Of a stretch of 8,580 bases of DNA, positions 1 through 6,468 are shown piece after piece. A model generated the notes under the pieces. That model was not told the origin of the DNA and ran no database searches. It saw nothing but the letters and a program-made list of their open reading frames with translations. Each line of letters begins with the position of its first letter. Position 1 is the stretch's first letter. The stretch is from positions 1-8,580 of the forward strand of contig CAUCTV010000054.1 of the NCBI GenBank assembly GCA_958445895.1, given 5' to 3'. Both the position numbers and the translations under genes were made by a program. The stretch comes from an uncultured Collinsella sp. (GTDB lineage Bacteria > Actinomycetota > Coriobacteriia > Coriobacteriales > Coriobacteriaceae).

Positions 1-1541
1 CGGCATGCGCCCGTGCGGAGCAAAACTGCTTCGACCCGTATCTGCAGGTGAGCGCTCGCCTGACCGCGCTTTCGCAGATGGGACATGCGACCGATAAGAT
101 TGAGCTCATCGTGCTCGGCGGTACCTGGAGCGACTATCCGCAAGGCTATCAGACGTGGTTTATGTCGGAGCTTTTCCGTGCGCTCAATGACGATGCCGTT
201 GCCGGCGTGGCTGCTAACCCCATGTTGGCGCGTCCGGGCATCAGCCGTGCCGAGGCAGGGCGCCTGCTCGATGGCGCTCCCGCCGATACGCTGCCGCCGG
301 TGGTGGCGGAGCGACGCGAACGCTATCGCGCTGCCGGTATTGCGACCGATGAGGCTGAGCTTGCGAGCGGTGTTGCCGGCGAACAGGAGCGCGTGGATGC
401 TGCCGTGGGCGGCTATAACCGCGCGGTGCGTCGTCTGTACGGCCCCGGTACGCCGTGGGGCGAGGTCACCGAGTGGCAGACGGCAACGATGGAGGAGCTC
501 GAGCGTCAGCAGCGCATCAACGAGACGGCGAAGCATCGCGTGGTGGGACTCGTTATCGAGACGCGCCCCGATGCCGTAACGCCGCAGGCCCTCACGCTCA
601 TCCGCCGTCTGGGCTGCACCAAGATCCAGATGGGCATCCAGAGCCTCGACCAACACCTGCTCGATATCAACGAGCGTCGCATTTCGGTGGCGCAGATCGA
701 GCGGGCGTTTTCGCTTGCGCGCCTGTTTGGCTTTAAGATCCACGCGCATTTTATGCTCAACTTGCTGGGCGCCACGCCCGAGGGGGACAAGCGCGACTAC
801 GAGCGCTTTATGACCGAAGGGGCCTTTATGCCCGACGAGGTCAAGGTTTACCCGTGTGCGCTCATCGAGGGCTCGCGTCTGGTGGGCTGCTATGAGCGTG
901 GCGAGTGGCGCCCCTATACCGAGGAAGAGCTGCTCGATGTGCTGGCCGACGACATCGTGGTGACGCCGGCGTTCTGCCGCATCAGCCGTATGATTCGCGA
1001 CTTTAGCTCCGACGACATCATGGTGGGCAACAAGAAGCCCAACCTACGTCAGCTCGTCGAGAACCGCCTGGCTGCTCGGGGTGACGGTGCGACGGTGCGT
1101 GAGATTCGCTATCGCGAGATCAGCACGGCGGGTGCCGACCTGGACGAGTTGACCCTTGATGAGGAAGTGGCGTACGAGACGCCGGTGACTTACGAGCACT
1201 TTTTGCAATGGGTGACGCCGCGGGGCAAGATCGCGGGCTTTTTGCGGTTGTCGCTGCCCGATCGCGCTTTTGTTGCCGCACATGCGGACGAGCTGCCGAC
1301 GATGCCGGACGAGGCGATGATTCGCGAGGTGCACGTGTATGGCATGGCGGCGCGCGTGGGGGATCAAGGCCAGGCGGCGCAGCATCACGGTTTGGGGCGT
1401 TTGCTCGTAGAGCATGCATGCGAGATTGCCCGGGATGCGGGTTATGCGCGCATCAACGTGATTAGCGCGATTGGCACACGCGAGTACTATCGCCATCTTG
1501 GATTTTATGACCATGGCCTTTATCTGCAAAAGGAGCTCTAG
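1..1541 (+). CDS. elp3: Elp3-family tRNA U34 carboxymethyl-modifying radical SAM/GNAT enzyme, 5'-truncated by window edge
   Basis: The reading frame is open from base 3, so the gene starts upstream and only its C-terminal ~512 residues are visible. The GTG at 48 is an internal valine (LQVSARL), not a start. In this family a radical-SAM domain and an acetyltransferase domain together convert the wobble uridine of tRNAs to carboxymethyluridine with acetyl-CoA and S-adenosylmethionine. Visible Elp3 hallmarks are FDPYLQV (bases 30-50), ELIVLGGTW, INETAKHRVVGLVIETRPD (ETRPD at 558-572), KIQMGIQSLD, and a C-terminal GNAT domain (about 1180-1538) with REVHVYGMA, the acetyl-CoA loop QHHGLGRLL (1380-1406) and GTREYYRHLGF. 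The cysteine motif that holds the 4Fe-4S cluster lies outside the window. Two oddities: a roughly 90-residue polar insertion before the ETRPD motif, and no CxCxxC zinc cysteines at 1092-1118, which reads TVREIRYRE. Family assignment is very secure; activity is inferred. Confidence 0.95.
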   Translation, partial: ACARAEQNCFDPYLQVSARLTALSQMGHATDKIELIVLGGTWSDYPQGYQTWFMSELFRALNDDAVAGVAANPMLARPGISRAEAGRLLDGAPADTLPPVVAERRERYRAAGIATDEAELASGVAGEQERVDAAVGGYNRAVRRLYGPGTPWGEVTEWQTATMEELERQQRINETAKHRVVGLVIETRPDAVTPQALTLIRRLGCTKIQMGIQSLDQHLLDINERRISVAQIERAFSLARLFGFKIHAHFMLNLLGATPEGDKRDYERFMTEGAFMPDEVKVYPCALIEGSRLVGCYERGEWRPYTEEELLDVLADDIVVTPAFCRISRMIRDFSSDDIMVGNKKPNLRQLVENRLAARGDGATVREIRYREISTAGADLDELTLDEEVAYETPVTYEHFLQWVTPRGKIAGFLRLSLPDRAFVAAHADELPTMPDEAMIREVHVYGMAARVGDQGQAAQHHGLGRLLVEHACEIARDAGYARINVISAIGTREYYRHLGFYDHGLYLQKEL

Positions 1542-2417
1542 ATGAACAAGCCGAGTGTTTCTGCCGGCGTCGTTGCCGGCGTTGCTCTGGGAGCCGCGGC
1601 GCTTGGTGCGGCCGCTGTCGCTGTTCGTGCTGCCTGTCTGCAGGTTGCGCGAACTCGCAATGGGTTGGCGCGCGTGAAGCGCATGCACGATGAGAGCGGT
1701 GACGAGGTCCGTGTGCTCGTGCAGGGCGGCGTCTACCAAAGCGCGAGCTACGTTGGCGAGCGTTGGGCAGAGCCCGTCTTTACGTACTATCGCGCGTTTG
1801 ATGACGTGTTTGAGGCCGAGGGCGCAATGCGTGATGCTTACGGGCATGGTATCGACCGTATGCTCATGCTGGGCGGCGGCGGGTTTGCCTATCCCAAGTT
1901 TGCGCTGATGTCGCACGAGGGCTTGCGCATGGACGTTATTGAGTATGACGGAGAGATTACGCGCCTGGCGCGCCGCTGGTTCTACCTAGACGAGCTGGAG
2001 CGCGCGGTGGGTGACCGCTTGCGGGTGATTACCGCTGAGGCTCGCTCGTATCTGGGCGTGACGAGCGTGGGTCATCGTCGCTACGACGTGGTCGTGAGCG
2101 ATTGCTTTGGCGGTGCCGAGCCCGTGCGCGAGCTGGCAACCGTTGAGGCGTTGCGTTTAGTGCGGGGTAGCTTGAACCCGGGCGGCATCTACGTGGCTAA
2201 TATTGTGAGCGCGAACGAGGGGAGCGACGTGACGTTCCTGCGCGATTGCGCCGCCACGGCGCTCGAGGTGTTCGACCACGTTTGGGTGGTCCCATGTGGC
2301 GATACGGAGTTCGGCGGCGAGGAAAACCACCTGCTCATTGTCAGCGACGGCGACTACGCCTTTGCCGAAGCCGTGCCCTTCGACGCCGACTTTCTCGGCG
2401 CTACCCTCCATGACTAG
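1542..2417 (+). CDS. Membrane-anchored spermidine synthase-like (SAM-binding Rossmann fold) protein
   Basis: This is a 291-residue protein. Its ATG directly follows the Elp3 stop codon, and a ribosome binding site (AGGAG at 1531-1535) lies inside the end of the Elp3 gene, so the two genes are probably cotranscribed and coupled. Residues about 8-34 are an Ala/Gly/Val-rich hydrophobic stretch, probably a membrane anchor with the rest in the cytoplasm. The body matches the spermidine-synthase-like methyltransferase fold: nucleotide-binding loop MLGGGGFAYP (109-118), the ribose-binding acid in VIEYD (E134), AEARSYL (165-171), YDVVVSDCFGG (181-191) and a late LNPGGIYVANIVS strand (211-223). True spermidine synthases have GGGDG and a DS(S/T)DP catalytic loop. 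Here these are GGGGF and SDCFGG, and the protein resembles the soluble half of fused MFS/spermidine-synthase proteins instead. A polyamine product is therefore doubtful. A general aminopropyl- or methyltransferase-like role is as far as the sequence goes. Confidence 0.8.
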   Translation: MNKPSVSAGVVAGVALGAAALGAAAVAVRAACLQVARTRNGLARVKRMHDESGDEVRVLVQGGVYQSASYVGERWAEPVFTYYRAFDDVFEAEGAMRDAYGHGIDRMLMLGGGGFAYPKFALMSHEGLRMDVIEYDGEITRLARRWFYLDELERAVGDRLRVITAEARSYLGVTSVGHRRYDVVVSDCFGGAEPVRELATVEALRLVRGSLNPGGIYVANIVSANEGSDVTFLRDCAATALEVFDHVWVVPCGDTEFGGEENHLLIVSDGDYAFAEAVPFDADFLGATLHD

Positions 2418-2430
2418 CGCGTTTCCCTGC

Positions 2431-2602
2431 GACCAGTCTTTCTGGGACGGGGCTTTTTTAGCTACGGGCATGATTTTTCTGGGACGGGGATTAAAAAATC
2501 ATTAGGTACAGAATGATTTTTTAATCCCCGTCCCAGAAAAATCATGCTGCCGGCGCCTGGCCAAGAAGTAGCTCAACAAGCCCCGTCCCAGAAAGACTGG
2601 TC
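2431..2602. terminator. Probable bidirectional transcription terminator formed by the nested palindrome
   Basis: The palindrome fills the whole gap between two convergent genes, the spermidine-synthase-like gene ending at 2417 and the helicase gene ending at 2603. It contains GC-rich stems next to T-runs on both strands (for example GGGGCTTTTTT at 2449-2459). No other hairpin with a U-tract is present in the gap, so this element is the natural place for both transcripts to end. It lacks the simple hairpin-plus-terminal-U layout of a classical intrinsic terminator, so its strength is uncertain. Confidence 0.5.
2468..2547. repeat. Inner perfect palindrome, 36-bp arms with 8-nt loop
   Basis: Arm 2468-2503 is the exact reverse complement of arm 2512-2547, and the loop is AGGTACAG (2504-2511). 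The core TTTCTGGGACGGGG (2476-2489; reverse strand 2526-2539) is the same 14-mer as in the outer arms and sits at the same place in the arm (8 bases, core, then 13-14 bases), so the inner and outer elements appear to belong to one repeat family. Each arm is itself partly palindromic: ATGATTTTT at 2470-2478 faces AAAAATCAT at 2494-2502, and the right arm mirrors this. The DNA or RNA could thus form either one long hairpin or two short ones. I take it for a dispersed palindromic element; its copy number in the genome cannot be seen here. Confidence 0.92.
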
Positions 2603-5047
2603 TCAGGCGTGGTCGCGCCAGCTGCGGACACGCTGCTTCATGCCCTCTATGTCGAGCACGCCTTCGGCAAAGCCCTTGCGCACGAGCTCTTCGGGAACAA
2701 ACTCGTCGTAGCGGTCAAAGTAAGGCACCTCGCCAGGATAGACGAGCTCGATGGGATCGAAGTCCTTTTCGGCCTCGGCGGCGAGCACCTCAAAGAACGT
2801 CTCCTCGTCGGCCTTCATCTTAAACTGCATAAAGTACGGGCGTGACGGGTCGAGTCCGCGAAGGCCCAGCTCAGCGGCGCATTTGATTTTAAGCATGCGC
2901 TCGAGTGCTAGGAAGGCGTAGCTGCCCAACCAGGGGAAGAGCACCCAGGTGTCGCCACCCAGATTGATGAGCGGCTTAGTTCCCGCGCCCGAAATCTCGG
3001 CGGTATGACGAGCCTGCGCCAAGCGAGCCCGTGCGTTACCCATAAGGTACGGATATGCTGCGTGCTCAGTGAGCGCTTGGCGCATACGCTCGAGCACATG
3101 CGTGTTAATGTCGCCGGGGCAGTCGCCAAAGTAGGCCGGCACCCGGCCCTTGACCTGCGTGGCAAAGACAGTGTGGCGCTTCCAGTCCACTTCCTCGACA
3201 ATCCAACAGTGTCCGGCGATGGCGATGCGCTCACCGGGCGGGGGCGGATTAACGATCGTGCCCAGCTCGGCCGATTCGCTCCGGACGGTAAACTCCTCGT
3301 TTTCCTGGAACACGGCGTAGAACTTAAAGTTGTTGATGATGCGCTCGCCCGCGAGACCCACGATGAGCCCGCCACCTTCGGTGACCTGGATATGGTCGAT
3401 CTTAATGAGGTGACGTAGCAGCACACGGTAATCGTCTGCCGAGACACGGTGGAAATAGCTGAGCGTGAGCACGCGCTGGGCAAGTTCGGCCGGCGTGAGC
3501 TCGCCGGTGCTGGCGAGGGTCGACATAGTCTGGTGATAGAGCAGGCTGTAGGGGAGACGATCGAGCTCGGGTGGCTCGACCCACTTTTCCTCGCGATAGA
3601 GTTGTACGAGCGCGATACCCTGCAGGAGCTTCCAGGGAATGGTTTCGGGCATCATCGTGCGCGGCTCGGGCTCTTCCTCGCGCATGACAAACCACATCTC
3701 GGGCGGAAGATCGCGACGGCCCGTGCGCCCCATGCGCTGCAAAAAGGAGCTAACGGTAAACGGCGCGTCAATCTGGAAGGCGCGCTCCAGGCGGCCGATA
3801 TCGATACCGAGCTCCAACGTAGAGGTGGTGACGGTTGTCTGCGTCTGCTCCTCGTCGCGCATGAGCTCCTCGGCCGTCTCGCGTAGCGATGCCGAAAGAT
3901 TGCCGTGATGGATGAGAAAACGGTCGGGCTCGTGCCGGCTCTCGCAGTAGCTGCGCAGCATGGAGCACACGGCCTCTGCCTCCTCGCGCGAGTTGGCAAA
4001 GACCAGGCATTTGCGGCCGCGCGTATGCTCAAAGATATAGCCCATGCCGGGGTCGGCGTTGTCGGGCGCCGTGTCGGTGGGGTTGAGAAGCGCCTGCTCG
4101 GTCGCTCGTGGGATGTCGACTTCGCCCTCGGGGGCCGAGGAAGTGCGACGGTCTTTGGGAGCGGCCTTGCCCCGCGCCTGCTCACGACGTTGACGGTGTT
4201 CTTCCTGTGTAAGCTGTCCGCTGTGGCACATGTCTTGTCCGGATGCGGGCAGCGCCGCGGGCGCCGCCGTCTCAATACGCTCGCAAGCAAGCACCTCGGC
4301 TTCTTGTGGACCTGTGCCTACGAATCCTCGTTGCTGAGCCTGGGGGCCCGAGTTGTAGAAGTGCTCCATGGAGATGCGCCACACGCGGTGCGGTTCCTCA
4401 AAGCGGGGGATAACGCAGTCGCGCCCCGTTCCCTGCGAGAGAAAGGCGCCCGTGCGCTCGGGGTCGCCGATGGTGGCCGAAAGGCCAATGCGGCGGGGCT
4501 GCACGCCTGCCATGCGCGAGAGGCGCTCGATAAGACAGAGCGTCTGCCCGCCGCGGTCGCCGCGCATGAGCGAATGGACTTCGTCGATAACCACATAGCG
4601 CAGGTCGCAAAACATGCGCGGGATCGCCATGTGCTTATGGATCAGGAGCGCCTCGAGCGACTCGGGCGTAATCTGTAGGATGCCGCTCGGTTTTTTGATG
4701 AGTTTGGCCTTGTGTGATTGCGAGACATCGCCATGCCAGTGCCAGACGGGGATATCGGCTTCTTCGCACAGGTCGTTGAGGCGGACGAACTGATCATTGA
4801 TGAGCGCTTTGAGGGGGCCAATGTAGAGGGCGCCCACGCTCGTGGGCGGGTTCTCCCAAAATTCGGTCAGGATGGGAAAGAAGGCTGCCTCGGTTTTGCC
4901 GGAAGCCGTGGATGCCGTCAGGAGCACATTATCTTGCGTGTTAAAGATGGCATCAGCTGCTGCAACCTGGATAGAGCGCAAGCTCTCCCAATCGTGGGAG
5001 TAGATGAAGTCTTGGATAAACGGGGCGTAGCGGTCAAAGGCGTTCAC
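2603..5047 (-). CDS. Lhr/BrxHI-like superfamily 2 DEAD/DEAH-box helicase
   Basis: The protein has 814 residues when started at GTG 5047, which is preceded by AAAGGAGG. A TTG at 5089 would add 14 residues but lies upstream of that site. It is a nucleic-acid-dependent ATPase of the Lhr-like group. Visible motifs are Q-motif-like SIQ (25-27), motif I TASTASGKTEA (44-54), Ia GPLKALIND (77-85), Ib TPES (127-130), II DEVH (155-158), III SAT (190-192), IV-like LVFANSREEAE (348-357), V STLELGIDIG (409-418) and VI QRMGRTGRR (437-445). All catalytic positions are intact. A polar low-complexity linker (about 235-331) separates the two RecA domains. After them come a probable winged-helix region (about 499-563), a beta-rich Lhr-type domain (about 575-640) and a C-terminal tail. 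It is the last gene of the operon, 116 bases after the ATPase gene. The closest known relatives by context are BrxHI of type 2 BREX and helicases beside TerB-domain genes. It probably unwinds or translocates on DNA for this system; the substrate is unknown. Confidence 0.9.
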   Translation of the reverse strand: MNAFDRYAPFIQDFIYSHDWESLRSIQVAAADAIFNTQDNVLLTASTASGKTEAAFFPILTEFWENPPTSVGALYIGPLKALINDQFVRLNDLCEEADIPVWHWHGDVSQSHKAKLIKKPSGILQITPESLEALLIHKHMAIPRMFCDLRYVVIDEVHSLMRGDRGGQTLCLIERLSRMAGVQPRRIGLSATIGDPERTGAFLSQGTGRDCVIPRFEEPHRVWRISMEHFYNSGPQAQQRGFVGTGPQEAEVLACERIETAAPAALPASGQDMCHSGQLTQEEHRQRREQARGKAAPKDRRTSSAPEGEVDIPRATEQALLNPTDTAPDNADPGMGYIFEHTRGRKCLVFANSREEAEAVCSMLRSYCESRHEPDRFLIHHGNLSASLRETAEELMRDEEQTQTTVTTSTLELGIDIGRLERAFQIDAPFTVSSFLQRMGRTGRRDLPPEMWFVMREEEPEPRTMMPETIPWKLLQGIALVQLYREEKWVEPPELDRLPYSLLYHQTMSTLASTGELTPAELAQRVLTLSYFHRVSADDYRVLLRHLIKIDHIQVTEGGGLIVGLAGERIINNFKFYAVFQENEEFTVRSESAELGTIVNPPPPGERIAIAGHCWIVEEVDWKRHTVFATQVKGRVPAYFGDCPGDINTHVLERMRQALTEHAAYPYLMGNARARLAQARHTAEISGAGTKPLINLGGDTWVLFPWLGSYAFLALERMLKIKCAAELGLRGLDPSRPYFMQFKMKADEETFFEVLAAEAEKDFDPIELVYPGEVPYFDRYDEFVPEELVRKGFAEGVLDIEGMKQRVRSWRDHA

Positions 5048-5051
5048 GGGG

Positions 5052-5059
5052 CCTCCTTT
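5052..5059 (-). promoter_or_regulatory. Ribosome binding site deciding the helicase start
   Basis: The minus strand reads AAAGGAGG, near-perfect complementarity to the 16S rRNA tail, then CCCC, then GTG at 5047-5045. The upstream in-frame TTG at 5089-5087 has no comparable site, and its use would place this sequence inside the coding region. The GTG start is therefore preferred. Confidence 0.8.
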
Positions 5060-5128
5060 CAACAACGAATCTCTCAACGCTGCCGACAACGGCTTGCTGC
5101 ATTACAGTCTCAACGTTTGCCCAGATAA

Positions 5129-5165
5129 AACCTGCCAAAATAAACCTGTCGCTTATTGGCAGGTT
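5129..5165 (-). terminator. Hairpin between ATPase and helicase genes, possible weak terminator or attenuator
   Basis: On the minus strand AACCTGCCAA (5165-5156) pairs perfectly with TTGGCAGGTT (5138-5129) over 10 bp with a 17-nt loop, and the stem runs into TTTTAT. The first arm includes the first bases of the ATPase TAA stop codon (5166-5164). The loop holds a second CAGGTT (5147-5142) that can pair with the same AACCTG arm, giving a shorter competing stem. The U-run is short, so I expect at most partial termination, which would lower helicase expression relative to the two upstream genes. It could also be an RNA-processing site. Confidence 0.35.
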
Positions 5166-6468
5166 AGATGGTGAATTCGGCGAAGTTACGGTCGCCGCCT
5201 GCGGTATCGGTGTCGCCTGTTGCGGTTGCCGACGCCAACGCGTCGCCGCCGACGCTTTGCAGCAGCTCGGCCACGTTAGCATCGGGGTTTTGACACAGGA
5301 TATCGAGCAGTTCGATAAAGTCGCGGATGACCTCGCGGGGCGTCAGATGCGCGTCGGCCCCCACGCGGCCAAACTCAATCTTGAGAAAGTCCACCAAGTC
5401 GTTTTCGGTAAGCGTGGGTGTCCAGCCAAAGTAGCCGGCGTGAATTTGCATGAGCTTTTCGATGAGCACCAGCAGCTCCTCGTAGGTGAGCGGCTGCAGA
5501 CGGATGATGGGCGCGAGCATGTCTTTGAGATCATCGCGCGCAAAACGACCCTGAGCGAGTCGGCTGCGCAGGGCCTCGTAGGAGAACACGCCGCGGCGAC
5601 GGTCTTCGATGGAGGTTGGCGTGCCGCCCATGATCACGCCCAGGTACTGCGCTTTGCCCTGGAGCGTGTCGTTGTACATCGTTAGGATTTTCTCGTAGTT
5701 GTACTGTCGCGTGATCGCGTTGGGAATCTTGTACAGATTCACGAGCTCGTCGATGAGTACCAGCATACCCTTGTAGCCGCTGCAGACCAAAAAGCGCGCG
5801 ATGAGCTTAACGTAGTCGTACCAGTCGTCATCGCTGATGATGGTCGAGGAGCCCAGCTCGGCGCGTGCCTCGCTCTTGGTGCGGTACTCGCCGCGAATCC
5901 ATTTGGTCACGCGACTCATAGCTTCTTCGTCACCCTCCGAGACGGCCGTGCGATAACGGCGGAGCATGCGGGCAAAGTCAAAGCCGTGGACCATCTCCTC
6001 GAGCGGGGCCAGTTGGGCATTGACGGCAGACTCGTCGGCCTCGGCACACGAGGCGACCCAGCGGTCCAGGATAAGGTTGAGCGCGCCGCCCTCGGGGCGC
6101 GTCTTGGTCGATATGTTGCGGATGAGCTCGCGATAGGTGGCGAGGCCCTGGCCCTGGCCGCCCTGTAGGCGGCGCTCGGGGGAAAGGTCGGCATCGGCGA
6201 CCACGAAGCCCTCGCCCATGGCATGCGTTCGGATGGTCTGGAGCAAAAAGCTCTTGCCGGCGCCGTAGCGACCGACTAGGAAACGGAAGCTTGCGCCGCC
6301 GTCGGCGATGAGACTCAGGTCGGTGAGCAGGGCGCGGATCTCGACCTCGCGTCCTACGGTGATGTAGGGAAGGCCAATGCGCGGGACAACGCCGCCCTTG
6401 AGCGAGTTGAGAATGACGGCGGCGACGCGCTTGGGCACACGGGGTGCTGCGGATGCGGTATCACTCAT
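5164..6468 (-). CDS. BrxD-like BREX-type P-loop ATPase (DUF2791 family)
   Basis: This is a 434-residue AAA+/STAND-like ATPase. The N-terminus (VAAVILNSLKGGVVPRIGL, ITVGREVEI) and FRFLVGRYGAGKSFLLQ match the BrxD/DUF2791 family. Walker A is GRYGAGKS (66-73), Walker B is MLVLIDE (235-241), a sensor-1-like strand is GVIMGGTPT (277-285), and an arginine-containing segment RRRGVFSYEALRSRLA follows (290-305), where arginine-finger-type residues may lie. The C-terminal part (about 310-405) is helical and ends in a short Ala/Thr/Asp/Gly-rich tail. Length is about that usual for BrxD. In type 2 BREX, BrxD accompanies the BrxHI helicase, and both partners occur together here, but the BREX methylase and PglZ genes do not. 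The ATG lies in ATGAGTGA, overlapping the TGA of the upstream TerB-N gene by 8 bases, which implies translational coupling and balanced amounts. It probably acts in the cytoplasm as the switch or loader of a DNA-associated complex; that role is inferred. Confidence 0.88.
   Translation of the reverse strand: MSDTASAAPRVPKRVAAVILNSLKGGVVPRIGLPYITVGREVEIRALLTDLSLIADGGASFRFLVGRYGAGKSFLLQTIRTHAMGEGFVVADADLSPERRLQGGQGQGLATYRELIRNISTKTRPEGGALNLILDRWVASCAEADESAVNAQLAPLEEMVHGFDFARMLRRYRTAVSEGDEEAMSRVTKWIRGEYRTKSEARAELGSSTIISDDDWYDYVKLIARFLVCSGYKGMLVLIDELVNLYKIPNAITRQYNYEKILTMYNDTLQGKAQYLGVIMGGTPTSIEDRRRGVFSYEALRSRLAQGRFARDDLKDMLAPIIRLQPLTYEELLVLIEKLMQIHAGYFGWTPTLTENDLVDFLKIEFGRVGADAHLTPREVIRDFIELLDILCQNPDANVAELLQSVGGDALASATATGDTDTAGGDRNFAEFTI

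Larger units (their letters stand above)
2426..2607. repeat. Outer inverted repeat of a nested palindrome, ~40-bp arms
   Basis: Left arm 2426-2465 and right arm 2568-2607 are reverse complements with three mismatches. Bases 2431-2465 against 2568-2602 differ at two positions, and the match continues through CCTG/CAGG with one more mismatch. The right arm runs into the TGA stop and last codon of the minus-strand helicase gene, and the left arm begins 8 bases after the stop of the plus-strand gene. Each arm carries the 14-mer TTTCTGGGACGGGG (2439-2452; reverse strand 2581-2594). The inner palindrome sits between the arms, with 2 bases to its left and 20 (2548-2567) to its right. The whole 182 bp could fold as one interrupted hairpin on either strand. 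Confidence 0.9.

Noticed and set aside
48..50. GTG as a start codon for Elp3
   Set aside because: The frame is open upstream to the window edge and encodes the conserved EQNCFDPYLQV region, so the codon is an internal valine.
1044..1916. 290-codon minus-strand open frame opposite the Elp3 and spermidine-synthase-like genes
   Set aside because: It spans the junction of two well-supported plus-strand genes, has His/Arg-rich composition typical of a GC-rich antisense frame, and resembles no family I know.
2439..2594. Four copies of TTTCTGGGACGGGG as a CRISPR or tandem repeat array
   Set aside because: Two copies are inverted relative to the others and they form nested palindrome arms; spacers are irregular and no cas genes are present.
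3905..4678. 257-codon plus-strand open frame opposite the helicase gene
   Set aside because: It lies wholly antisense to conserved helicase motifs and shows no domain; it is a shadow of GC-rich codon use. Other open frames inside the five main genes were dismissed for the same reason.
5087..5089. TTG as the helicase start codon
   Set aside because: No ribosome binding site precedes it, while the strong AAAGGAGG lies 28 bases downstream of it, just before GTG 5047.
5101..5138. Internal promoter before the helicase (TGTAAT at 5106-5101 with TTGGCA at 5138-5133, minus strand)
   Set aside because: The spacing is 26 bases, far from the 16-18 needed, and no better -35 is in place.
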